Assembly (NCBI GenBank): GCA_035315345.1
Contig: DATFYA010000100.1
Coordinates: forward strand, 1 to 39,459
Reading direction: 5' to 3'
Length of the DNA: 39,459 bases
DNA from: Candidatus Methylomirabilota bacterium
Lineage (GTDB): Bacteria > Methylomirabilota > Methylomirabilia > Rokubacteriales > CSP1-6
Position 1 is the first letter of the stretch, and the number at the start of each line of letters is the position of its first letter. Position numbers and translations under genes: made by a program. Of this stretch, positions 19,139 through 27,671 are shown one piece after another. Below the pieces are notes generated by a model. It had not been told where the DNA came from. It made no database searches and saw nothing but the letters and a program-made list of their open reading frames with translations.

Positions 19139-20542
19139 TCAGAGATTGGTGGGGTGCGCGGGACGGTCCTCGCCCAGCGCCTGCTCGAGCGCGCGGGCGA
19201 GTTGCTGGTCGTGCTCGTGGCTCATCGCGAAGATGCGGCACTGCGCGACCTTGCCCGGCAGGTACTTCAGCAGCTCCTTCAGCGGCTCGGCCGACACGGT
19301 GCGCGACGCCGCGTCGTACACGTAGATCTGGCGGTCCTGCATGCCGATCGGGTTCAGGGGCCGCGGGTCCTGCTGGGCCATGTCGATCTTGAACGGGAAC
19401 CCGCGCAGGCCGGCGGGCAGCAGCTCGCGCACCCGCTGCTCCACGTCCTCCGCCTTCATGAAGCTCTGCCCGCGGCGCGGCTCGAAGAGGTCGAGCACCA
19501 CCTCGTGTGACATGCGCCACTTGAGGCGACGGTCGAGGATCTGCCGCCACTCCCGCCCGACCGCCCGGCGGTCCGGATCGTCGGAGTGCTCCCAGCGGGC
19601 GACCTCCTCCAGCAGCGTCCACTCGGTCATGTTCAGATAGGGCTGCAGGTCCTTGTTGAGATCGAACGGGAAGACCATCTTCATGGTCTCGCGGAAGATC
19701 TCCTTCAGGTGCAGGTCGATGCCGCGAGTCGTGCGGTGATAGTAGACGTTGGTGTAGAGGTAGAAGCGGGCGTTCAGGAACATGATGAAGGCCTGGATGC
19801 CGCCGCGATCGAGGGTCAGCCCCTTCTCGCTGAAGAACGAGTAGTACATGATGCGCTCGATGTCGATGGGACCGACCGCGACCCCGCACATGTAGGAGTC
19901 GCGCAGCACGTAGTCCATGTTGTCGGCGGTGTAGATGCCGGAGAGCAGCGGCTTGAGGTGGGCGAGCCAGGGGGGGTGCTCCTTGACCGGCACCGTGTAG
20001 CTCTTGCCCATCAGGTAGCAGATCCATTCCGGATCGATGTGCTCGCCCTCGTCGAAGGCGCCCCAGGGGCTGCGCCGCAGGCCACGGATGAGATCGCCCA
20101 GCTCTTCGCGAATGATGCGCTGGCCGACCTTCTCGTGGGTCAGGTCGAAGTCGGCCAGGAAGTTGTCGTCGAAGAAGTGGCCGAAGGGGCCGTGGCCCAC
20201 GTCGTGGAGCAGCCCGGCCACCCGCATCAGCTCCTCGAACAACGGGGCGGAGGGCCCCTCCGGGAACTCCGCCTTCAGCGAGCGATGCAGCTGCTGCGCG
20301 AAGCGGCCGGCCAGGTGCATGGCCCCGAGCGAGTGCTGGAAGCGGCTGTGCTCGGCGGCCGGGAACACCCAGCGCGCCGACTGCAGCTGGGGCACGCGCC
20401 GCAGACGCTGCATCCACGGCGAGTCCATCAGGTCCTGCTCGGTGGCCTCGCCGGGCCGCCCGTCGGGCCGCGTGTAGAGGATGTACTGGTGGATGGGGTC
20501 GGCGATGAGACCGCGCCCCTGGTAGGTATCGACGCCCTTCAT
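19139..20542 (-). CDS. HD-domain phosphohydrolase, SAMHD1/dGTPase-like
   Basis: A 467-residue protein with the metal-binding HD pattern of SAMHD1-like dNTP hydrolases: His70 region (AEHSRFQHSLGAMHLA), His113-Asp114 (GLLHDVGHGPFGH) and Asp207 (YTADNMDYVLRDSYMCGV). The N-terminal IADPIHQYI and the LQSARWVFPAAEH segment are also family-typical. Family members hydrolyse dNTPs to nucleosides and triphosphate; some act in phage defence. The ATG at 20542 has no ribosome binding site but lies 7 nt after a TAGGCT hexamer, suggesting a leaderless mRNA in addition to read-through from the HtrA-like gene 15 nt upstream. Confidence 0.87.
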   Translation of the reverse strand: MKGVDTYQGRGLIADPIHQYILYTRPDGRPGEATEQDLMDSPWMQRLRRVPQLQSARWVFPAAEHSRFQHSLGAMHLAGRFAQQLHRSLKAEFPEGPSAPLFEELMRVAGLLHDVGHGPFGHFFDDNFLADFDLTHEKVGQRIIREELGDLIRGLRRSPWGAFDEGEHIDPEWICYLMGKSYTVPVKEHPPWLAHLKPLLSGIYTADNMDYVLRDSYMCGVAVGPIDIERIMYYSFFSEKGLTLDRGGIQAFIMFLNARFYLYTNVYYHRTTRGIDLHLKEIFRETMKMVFPFDLNKDLQPYLNMTEWTLLEEVARWEHSDDPDRRAVGREWRQILDRRLKWRMSHEVVLDLFEPRRGQSFMKAEDVEQRVRELLPAGLRGFPFKIDMAQQDPRPLNPIGMQDRQIYVYDAASRTVSAEPLKELLKYLPGKVAQCRIFAMSHEHDQQLARALEQALGEDRPAHPTNL

Positions 20543-20549
20543 GAATAAG

Positions 20550-20555
20550 AGCCTA
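20550..20555 (-). promoter_or_regulatory. TAGGCT -10-like element before the HD gene
   Basis: TAGGCT on the minus strand, 7 nt from the ATG, in the short gap between the HtrA-like and HD genes. It fits the leaderless arrangement also seen before the hydantoinase gene. No -35 recognised. Confidence 0.35.
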
Positions 20556-20557
20556 AC

Positions 20558-21586
20558 CTACTTGTCGGAGGTGCGATAGAAACGGTAGCGGTCCGCCGGA
20601 CGGACCGCGATGGCCTCGCGAGCGCCCGCCCGCACCACCGTCACTCGCACGTCCTGATCCATCGGCGACTGCCACAGCGCCCGGTAGAACTCCTCGCGGC
20701 TGGCCACCGGTGTCCCGTTCAGGGCCACGATGACGTCGCCGGGACGGATGCCCGCGGCCCGGGCCGGACTCATCGGATTCAGGCCGGAGACCGCCACCCC
20801 TCCCCGCACCGACTCGGTGTAGAGCCCGAGCCACGGTCGCGGCGCGCGGCCCATGACGCGGCCGTTGGCGAGGAGATCGTCCTTGTGGGCGAGGAATTTC
20901 TCGATCGGGATGGCGAGGTTGACGTGCGGCGCCTCGCCCAGGCGCAGCGAGGTGACGCCGATGACGCTGCCGGCCGCATTCACCAGCGCGGCGCCGCCGA
21001 ACGCCGAGTTGTACGGGGCCACGATGAACGCGCGGTCCAGCATGTACTCCCACGCCGCCGCGAACGGTTGCACCGACTCGACGCGGCTCGGGGTCGAGAC
21101 CAGGTCGCCGTCGTCGGTGACGCCCACCGTGCCGGTCACCTCGCCCGCGGCGACCGTCTTCGAATCGCCGAGCATCGCGGCGGGCCACGGCCCGCGACCC
21201 TCGAGCTGGAGCACGCCGACGCCCACCTCCAGATCGAGGCCGGTCAGCCGGGCCGACACCCGCCGGCCGTTGCGGAGCGCGACCTCGATGCGCCGGGCGT
21301 CCAGGAGCACGTAGCTCACGGTGATCGCGTAGCCGCGATCGGCGTCGAAGATGACGCCGCTGCCCCAGCGCTCGGTGCCCAGCGTGGCCGCCGACGGCCG
21401 ATCGGCGTCCACCTCCACGCGGATGCCCACCACCGCGGGCTCGACGCGCCGGATCTGCGAGACGAGCGGGGAGATCTGACGCGGATCCGGGCGCGGGGCG
21501 CGGTCGGACGGCGCGGCGGGCGTCTCGCCGGGCAGGAGCAGGCCGATCAGGGCGACCGCGGTCAGCGCGATCCGCACGCGCGACAC
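20558..21586 (-). CDS. HtrA/DegP-like PDZ protein lacking the catalytic triad
   Basis: A 342-residue secreted protein: signal peptide (about 1-25), a trypsin-like HtrA domain (about 40-235) and one PDZ domain (about 250-335, GLNPMSPARAAGIRPGDVIVALNGTPV). The fold markers remain (GSGVIFDADRGYAIT, VIGVTSL, LAIPIEKF), but the active site is gone: Tyr92 stands where the His of the HVV motif should be, Gly122 where the Asp of DLAVL should be, and the GNSGGP serine loop reads NSAFGGAAL with no serine in the nucleophile position. It is therefore probably a non-proteolytic binding or scaffold protein of the cell envelope. It lies 4 nt after the rmlB stop-side gene end (rmlB starts upstream at 22589) in the same operon. 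Confidence 0.85.
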   Translation of the reverse strand: MSRVRIALTAVALIGLLLPGETPAAPSDRAPRPDPRQISPLVSQIRRVEPAVVGIRVEVDADRPSAATLGTERWGSGVIFDADRGYAITVSYVLLDARRIEVALRNGRRVSARLTGLDLEVGVGVLQLEGRGPWPAAMLGDSKTVAAGEVTGTVGVTDDGDLVSTPSRVESVQPFAAAWEYMLDRAFIVAPYNSAFGGAALVNAAGSVIGVTSLRLGEAPHVNLAIPIEKFLAHKDDLLANGRVMGRAPRPWLGLYTESVRGGVAVSGLNPMSPARAAGIRPGDVIVALNGTPVASREEFYRALWQSPMDQDVRVTVVRAGAREAIAVRPADRYRFYRTSDK

Positions 21587-21590
21587 GGCG

Positions 21591-22589
21591 CTACCCGGTC
21601 GCGTACTGGCTCTGGTAGTACTGGCGGAACGCGCCGGTCTTGATCGGCCGCCACCACGACTCGTGGCCGCGGTACCACTCCACGGTGGCGGCGAGCGCGG
21701 CGTCGAAGGTCGTGGCCGGCGTCCAGCCGAGCGTCTTGACCTTCCCGGAGTCGAGCGCGTAGCGGCGGTCGTGACCGGGCCGATCCGTGACCGGCCGGAT
21801 CAGGCTCTCGGGCCGGCCGAGCAGCGAGAGGATCCGCCGGGTCAGGGCGATGTTCTCGACCTCGGTGCTGCCCCCGATGTTGTAGATCTCCCCGTCGCGG
21901 CCGCGGCGCAGCACCAGGTCGATCGCCGCGCAGTTGTCGAGGACGTAGAGCCAGTCGCGCACGTTCCGGCCGTCGCCGTAGAGCGGCAGCGGCTGGCCTT
22001 CGAGCGCGTTGGTCACGAACAGCGGGATGACCTTCTCCGGGTACTGGTACGGCCCGAAGTTGTTGCTGCTCCGCGTGATCAGCACCGGCAGCCGATGCGT
22101 CGTCCAGTAGGCGCGCACCAGGAGATCGGCGGCGGCCTTCGACGCCGAGTAGGGATTCGACGGGTTGAGCGGATCGGTCTCCCGCGCCGCCCCCTCCGCG
22201 ATGCTGCCGTAGACCTCGTCGGTGCTCACCGCGAGGAAGCGACCCACTCCCAGCTCGCGCGCGGCCTCCAGCAGCGTGAAGGTGCCGGTCACGTTGGTGC
22301 GAAGGAAGTCGTCGGCGCCCCGGTTCGAGCGGTCGACGTGCGTCTCGGCCGCGAAGTGCACCACCGCGTCCACGCCCCGCATCGCCTCGCGCACGCGGGG
22401 GCCGTCGCAGATGTCGCCGTGCACGAAGCTGTAGCGGGGGTCGTGCTCGACGTCGCGGAGATTCTCGAGGTTGCCCGCATAGGTCAGCTTGTCCAGGTTC
22501 ACCACCGAGTCACCGGGATGCGCGGCCAGCACGTGACGGACGTAGTTGGACCCGATGAAGCCGGCGCCGCCCGTGACCAGGATCTTCAT
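21591..22589 (-). CDS. rmlB: dTDP-glucose 4,6-dehydratase RmlB
   Basis: A 332-residue extended SDR enzyme. NAD-binding GGAGFIGS at residues 7-14, LDKLTYAGNLENL, the STDEVYG catalytic Thr-Asp-Glu, PYSASKAAADLL (Tyr-Lys pair) and RSSNNFGPYQYPEKVIP are all RmlB-specific. It converts dTDP-glucose to dTDP-4-keto-6-deoxyglucose. The ATG at 22589 overlaps the stop of the rmlC-like gene as ATGA. The frame is open further upstream but only over that neighbour. Confidence 0.95.
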   Translation of the reverse strand: MKILVTGGAGFIGSNYVRHVLAAHPGDSVVNLDKLTYAGNLENLRDVEHDPRYSFVHGDICDGPRVREAMRGVDAVVHFAAETHVDRSNRGADDFLRTNVTGTFTLLEAARELGVGRFLAVSTDEVYGSIAEGAARETDPLNPSNPYSASKAAADLLVRAYWTTHRLPVLITRSSNNFGPYQYPEKVIPLFVTNALEGQPLPLYGDGRNVRDWLYVLDNCAAIDLVLRRGRDGEIYNIGGSTEVENIALTRRILSLLGRPESLIRPVTDRPGHDRRYALDSGKVKTLGWTPATTFDAALAATVEWYRGHESWWRPIKTGAFRQYYQSQYATG

Positions 22590-23140
22590 CCCCGCGCGAT
22601 GTCCCAGATCTCGGGCCCCGCGAAGTCCCACGGCAAGCGCCCTTCCTCGGTCTGGTCGGGATCGGGCGAGAACTGCGTGTCGACCAGATAGATGATGTGG
22701 CCCCGCGACGCGGCGAGATTCTTCACCCCGTGGGCCACTCCGGGAGGAATGGCGAGCAGGCGCGAGGTGCCGTCGCCGAGCACGATCCGGCGCTGCGCGC
22801 CCCGGCTCTTCGAGCCCTCGCGCACGTCCAGCAGGATCACGAGCATCTTGTCGCCGGGCGGCACGAACCAGACATCGGTCTGGCGACGGTGCACGTGGAA
22901 CGCCTTGATGGCCCCCGCCTCCAGCTCGCTGTAGTTGACCTGCCGGCACTCGAAGCCGGGCAGCGCCGTCGCCATGCCCCGCTGCAGGCGGACCAGCTCC
23001 ATGAACGAGCCCCCGTCGTCGGTGAAGCGCTTCAGCTCGACCAGCTGCACGCCGTCGATCACCGGCGGGGGGCCGTAGTCCTGGAGCGAGAACGCCCGCT
23101 TGGCCGCGTCGGTCAGCTCGATCGGGTCGTCGGCCGCCAT
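22586..23140 (-). CDS. dTDP-4-dehydrorhamnose 3,5-epimerase family protein (RmlC-like)
   Basis: A 184-residue cupin of the dTDP-sugar isomerase family. GAIKAFHVHRRQTDVW carries His82, matching the catalytic His of RmlC, and IPPGVAHGVKNL is the family's second signature. The surrounding sequence is more divergent than typical RmlC (FHVH instead of RGLHYQ), so a related dTDP-keto-sugar epimerase or isomerase is possible. The ATG at 23140 overlaps the rmlA stop as TGATG, and its own stop overlaps the rmlB start, so the three genes are translationally coupled. rmlD is not in the window. Confidence 0.85.
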   Translation of the reverse strand: MAADDPIELTDAAKRAFSLQDYGPPPVIDGVQLVELKRFTDDGGSFMELVRLQRGMATALPGFECRQVNYSELEAGAIKAFHVHRRQTDVWFVPPGDKMLVILLDVREGSKSRGAQRRIVLGDGTSRLLAIPPGVAHGVKNLAASRGHIIYLVDTQFSPDPDQTEEGRLPWDFAGPEIWDIARG

Positions 23141-24201
23141 CAGAGCAGCCCGACCTCGCTGCGGTCGCCCAGCATGAAGTTGAAGGCGCGGGGCTTGGCG
23201 GTCGTGCGATAGATCGACACGTTGCGCCCGATGAGGCTCGACTCGATCCGGCCGCCCACGTCGGTCACGCTGGCGCCCTCGAGCAGGATCGAATGCTCGA
23301 CCTCGCTGGCCCGGAGCACCACCCGGTCGCCGATCGAGGTGAACGGCCCCACATAGGCGCCCTCGATCACCGCGTCGCGGCCGATGATGGCCGGCCCGCG
23401 CACGGTGCTCTTGACCACCCGCGCGCCCGCCTCGATCACCACGCGGCCGAGCACTTCGCTGTCGAACACGGTGCCGTCGTTGCGCGGCAGCAGCGTGTCG
23501 AGGATGATCCGGTTCGCTTCCAGCATGTCCTCGAGCTTTCCGGTGTCCTTCCACCAGCCCTCGATCACGTGCGGCTTCACCACGTGGCCCTTGTCGATCA
23601 GCCACTGGATGGCGTCGGTGATCTCCAGCTCGCCCCGAGCCGAGGGCTTGATCGCCTTCACCGCCTCGAACACGGTCGGGTCGAACATGTAGACGCCGAC
23701 CAGGCCGAGGTTGGACGGCGGCTGCTTCGGCTTCTCGACCAGGCGGATCACCTGCCCGTCGCGCAGCTCGGCCACGCCGAACTGGGTGGGATCCGGCACC
23801 GAGGCGAGCAGGATCTGGCAGTTGGGCTTCTCGTCGCGGAATCGGCTGACCAGCGGCTCCAGGCGCTCGCGGATCAGGTTGTCGCCCAGGTACATGCAGA
23901 ACGGCTCGCTGCCGAGGAACGGCTCGGACACCAGCACCGCGTGAGCGAGGCCGAGCGGCGCCTCCTGCTCGATGTAGGTGACCGAGACTCCGAAGCGACG
24001 CCCGTCGCCCACCGCGTCACGTATCTCCTGCCGGGTGTCGCCGACCACGATGCCGATCTCGCGGATCCCGGAGGCGGCCAGCGCCTCGATGCCATAGAAG
24101 AGGATGGGCTTGTTGGCGATGGGAACGAGCTGCTTGGCCGACGTGAACGTGATGGGCCGAAGCCGCGTGCCACGGCCGCCGGAGAGGATTAACCCTTTCA
24201 T
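23140..24201 (-). CDS. rmlA: glucose-1-phosphate thymidylyltransferase, long form
   Basis: A 353-residue sugar nucleotidyltransferase. N-terminal LSGGRGTRLRPITFTSAKQLVPIANKP binds the nucleotide, YLGDNL holds the metal-binding Asp and EKPKQPPSNLGLVG-VYMF is typical. The C-terminal third (from about residue 245) is a left-handed beta-helix with hexapeptide repeats (SEVLGRVVIEAGARVVKSTV, GPAIIGRDAVIEGAYVGPFTSIGD), which is the long archaeal/actinobacterial-type architecture. It makes dTDP-glucose for RmlB. I chose ATG 24201 because conservation starts there and TATAAT lies just upstream; an ATG at 24231 would lie before that -10. Confidence 0.92.
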   Translation of the reverse strand: MKGLILSGGRGTRLRPITFTSAKQLVPIANKPILFYGIEALAASGIREIGIVVGDTRQEIRDAVGDGRRFGVSVTYIEQEAPLGLAHAVLVSEPFLGSEPFCMYLGDNLIRERLEPLVSRFRDEKPNCQILLASVPDPTQFGVAELRDGQVIRLVEKPKQPPSNLGLVGVYMFDPTVFEAVKAIKPSARGELEITDAIQWLIDKGHVVKPHVIEGWWKDTGKLEDMLEANRIILDTLLPRNDGTVFDSEVLGRVVIEAGARVVKSTVRGPAIIGRDAVIEGAYVGPFTSIGDRVVLRASEVEHSILLEGASVTDVGGRIESSLIGRNVSIYRTTAKPRAFNFMLGDRSEVGLL

Positions 24202-24211
24202 TTCGCGGCCG

Positions 24212-24220
24212 ATTATAGCA
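24212..24220 (-). promoter_or_regulatory. extended -10 promoter of the rml operon
   Basis: TGC-TATAAT on the minus strand (24220-24212), a perfect extended -10, ending 10 nt before the rmlA ATG. The transcript would have a leader of only a few nucleotides. It faces away from the promoter of the rhodanese-MoeB gene. Confidence 0.55.
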
Positions 24221-24277
24221 GTCTTAGCCATCCGCGCAGGCCCGGCCGGCCGAAGTCCTAGATCCGACCGGAATTGG

Positions 24278-24286
24278 TGGTATTAT
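24278..24286 (+). promoter_or_regulatory. extended -10 promoter of the rhodanese-MoeB gene
   Basis: TGG-TATTAT (24278-24286) lies 42 nt before the ATG at 24329 in the 127-nt divergent gap; no clear -35. A GAGGAG site lies about 7 nt before the ATG. Confidence 0.5.
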
Positions 24287-24328
24287 CAACAGCGCGAAAT
24301 TGCAGGGACATCGGGTGAGGAGCGGGAC

Positions 24329-25552
<1,224 letters not shown>

Positions 25553-25566
25553 ACCTCCGGGATCAC

Positions 25567-25581
25567 GCTCCGCGGCGGAGC
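25567..25581 (+). terminator. short GC hairpin after the rhodanese-MoeB gene
   Basis: GCTCCG-CGG-CGGAGC, a 6-bp stem with a 3-nt loop, 14 nt after the stop codon. It lacks a U-tract, so termination is only possible. It overlaps the -35 side of the next promoter. Confidence 0.3.
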
Positions 25582-25610
25582 TTGATCGGGTACCTGGTCT
25601 CCCCCATAAT
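25582..25610 (+). promoter_or_regulatory. promoter of the PQQ dehydrogenase-cytochrome pair
   Basis: TTGATC (25582-25587), a 17-nt spacer and CATAAT (25605-25610); about 40 nt leader to the ATG at 25655 with an AGGAG site. Confidence 0.5.
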
Positions 25611-25654
25611 CGCCCCGGGTATTGTCGTCAACGGCCCAGAAGGAGACAGCCACC

Positions 25655-26866
25655 ATGCGTGCCATCCACTCGCTCGTTGCCGTCGTGACATTCGTAGCGC
25701 TTGCTGCGCTCTGCATCGTGGGCGCCCCCCTGGCCCAGCAGAAGCCTCCCGAAGAACCCGGCTGGGCGAAGGGCCGTCCGAAAACCGACGAGGCGATGAA
25801 GATGGCGCCGGTGCCAGCGTTCCCGGTCCCGACGCCGGTCGATCAGCTGCCGGTCAAGAAGTTCAAGCTACCCCCGGGCTTCAAGGCCGAGGTGTGGGCC
25901 TCCGGCGTGCTCGACGCGCGCGGCCTGCGCCAGGGCGAGAAGGGCAACGTCTTCGTCAGCACGCTGTTCGTCGCCAACAAGGTCTACGTGATTCCCGAGC
26001 AGGGCAAGCACGAGGCGAAGGCGATCATCGAGAACATGCCGCTGGCCGCCGGTATCGAGATCCACAAGGGCAGCCTGTACCTGGCCACGAACACGAAGAT
26101 CATGCGCTACGACAACGTCGAGGCCAACCTCGACAAGCTGGGCGAGCCTACCGTCATCTACGACAAGCTGCCCGGCGGCGAGGACCACAGCTGGAAGTAT
26201 CTCCGTATCAAGGACGAGAAGCTCTACTTCGAGGTCGGCGCGCCGTGCAACATCTGCGATCCGGGCGAGTGGGCCAAGATCTACCGCATGAACCTCGACG
26301 GGTCGGGCCTCGAGACGATCGCCTCGGGCGTGCGCAACACGGTGGGCTTCGACTTCGACCCGAAGACGGGCTACCTGTGGTTCACCGACAACGGACGCGA
26401 CTGGTTCAGCGAGGAGCTGCCCAACGACGAGCTCAACGTCGTCACGCAACCGGGCAAGCAGCACTTCGGCTACCCGTTCTGCCATCAGGGCACCATCCCC
26501 GATCCGGAGTTCGGCTGGGGCAAGTCGTGCGCCGACTTCGTCAAGCCTGCGGCGCTGCTGGGGCCGCACGCCGGCTCGCTCGGCCTGAAGTTCTACACCG
26601 GCAAGATGTTCCCGGCCAAGTACCAGGGGGCGATGTTCATCGCGCTGCACGGCCCGTGGAACCGCACCAAGAAATACAACGGCGTCTACGTGGCGTGGCC
26701 AGACGGCAAGGGCGGCGCAAAGGTCGAGCCGTTCATGACCGGCTTCGTCGAGAACAACACCTACCTCGGCCGGCCGGTGGACTTCCTGGTGATGAAGGAC
26801 GGCTCGCTGCTGGTGAGCGACGACCACGCCGGAGCGATCTACCGGATCAGCTACAGCGGCAAATGA
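25655..26866 (+). CDS. PQQ-dependent sugar/L-sorbosone dehydrogenase-like protein
   Basis: A 403-residue exported protein: signal peptide (about 1-28), then a six-bladed beta-propeller of the soluble glucose/sorbosone dehydrogenase family. The segments FKLPPGFKAEVWASGVLDARGLRQG, GGEDHSWKYLRI, GVRNTVGFDFDPKTGYLWFTDNGRDW and SLLVSDDHAGAIYRISY mark the blades; the family oxidises sugars or aldoses with PQQ. A CxxC-like pair (APCNICDP) is present. The ATG at 25655 has AGGAG 9 nt upstream. The next gene, 4 nt downstream, is a diheme cytochrome c, a natural electron acceptor. Confidence 0.87.
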   Translation: MRAIHSLVAVVTFVALAALCIVGAPLAQQKPPEEPGWAKGRPKTDEAMKMAPVPAFPVPTPVDQLPVKKFKLPPGFKAEVWASGVLDARGLRQGEKGNVFVSTLFVANKVYVIPEQGKHEAKAIIENMPLAAGIEIHKGSLYLATNTKIMRYDNVEANLDKLGEPTVIYDKLPGGEDHSWKYLRIKDEKLYFEVGAPCNICDPGEWAKIYRMNLDGSGLETIASGVRNTVGFDFDPKTGYLWFTDNGRDWFSEELPNDELNVVTQPGKQHFGYPFCHQGTIPDPEFGWGKSCADFVKPAALLGPHAGSLGLKFYTGKMFPAKYQGAMFIALHGPWNRTKKYNGVYVAWPDGKGGAKVEPFMTGFVENNTYLGRPVDFLVMKDGSLLVSDDHAGAIYRISYSGK

Positions 26867-26870
26867 TCGA

Positions 26871-27524
26871 GTGACCGGGCTGGCCCGCCTTGCCCTCTGC
26901 ACCGTGACCGCGATGGCGCTGGCCGCATCGGCCGGCGCCCAGACGAAATCGCGGAGCGGCGGCAAGGCGGCCAGCCCTCCCGCCAATCCTTACCCGCAGC
27001 GCTTCCAGGCGGTGTGCGCGGCGTGCCACGGCGCCAATGGGCGCAGCGACGTGCCGGGCACGCCGGTGCTCGCCGGTCAGCACTCGTTCTACGCGGCCAC
27101 GCAGCTGTTTCTGTTTCGCGAAGGGCGGCGCAGCAACGAGGCGATGACCGCGGTGGCGAAGACGCTGACCGACGCCGACTTGCGCGGCTTCTCCGACTTC
27201 ATCGGCACGCTACCGCCGGTGGCGCCGCCCGTGCCGGCCACTGCGCCGGACGCCGCGCGCATGAGCCGGGGCGCCGAGCTCGCGCAGAAGCACAAGTGCG
27301 TCTTCTGCCACGGCGCCGACCTCGCCGGCGGCCAGCAGGTGCCCCGCATCGCCGGGCAGCGGGAAGACTACCTGCAGATGAGCCTGCAGGGCTTCAAGAC
27401 GGGCCGCCGCCCCGGCTACACGATGGCGATGAGCGAGGCGGTCAGCCAGGTGAGCCCCGAGGAGCTCGACACCCTGGCGTACTACGCGGCGCGCTTCACG
27501 CGCCCGAAGGCCGCCGGTAACTGA
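26871..27524 (+). CDS. diheme cytochrome c (c4-like)
   Basis: A 217-residue periplasmic protein with a signal peptide (cleaved near AGAQ) and two class I cytochrome c domains. The heme sites are Cys49-x-x-Cys52-His53 (CAACH) and Cys143-x-x-Cys146-His147 (CVFCH), with probable distal Met ligands in the second half (YTMAMSEAV). Cytochromes of this c4 type pass electrons to terminal oxidases. The GTG start lies 4 nt after the dehydrogenase stop, so the pair is cotranscribed and probably forms a dehydrogenase-acceptor chain. Confidence 0.9.
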   Translation: MTGLARLALCTVTAMALAASAGAQTKSRSGGKAASPPANPYPQRFQAVCAACHGANGRSDVPGTPVLAGQHSFYAATQLFLFREGRRSNEAMTAVAKTLTDADLRGFSDFIGTLPPVAPPVPATAPDAARMSRGAELAQKHKCVFCHGADLAGGQQVPRIAGQREDYLQMSLQGFKTGRRPGYTMAMSEAVSQVSPEELDTLAYYAARFTRPKAAGN

Positions 27525-27620
27525 CCTTCCGCAGCGAGCCGGATTGGTGGCGCGCGAGATCGATTTGATCTGAATTAGACGCGTTGTGCCGGATTGACCT
27601 TGTTCACCAGCACCTTCGGC

Positions 27621-27661
27621 CTTCCCGAGCCACCTGGGCCGCCAGGGTACAGCTCGGGAAG
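27621..27661. terminator. nested hairpin between convergent genes
   Basis: Outer 10-bp perfect arms CTTCCCGAGC (27621-27630) and GCTCGGGAAG (27652-27661) enclose an inner hairpin CCTGG-GCCG-CCAGG (27633-27646). It sits in the 147-nt gap between the convergent cytochrome and cyclase genes. No U-tract on either strand; it may still end transcription from both sides. Confidence 0.5.
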
Positions 27662-27671
27662 ATGAAATACG

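Noticed and set aside
24202-24231. Upstream ATG for rmlA
   Set aside because: It lies before TATAAT, and conservation starts at the ATG at 24201.
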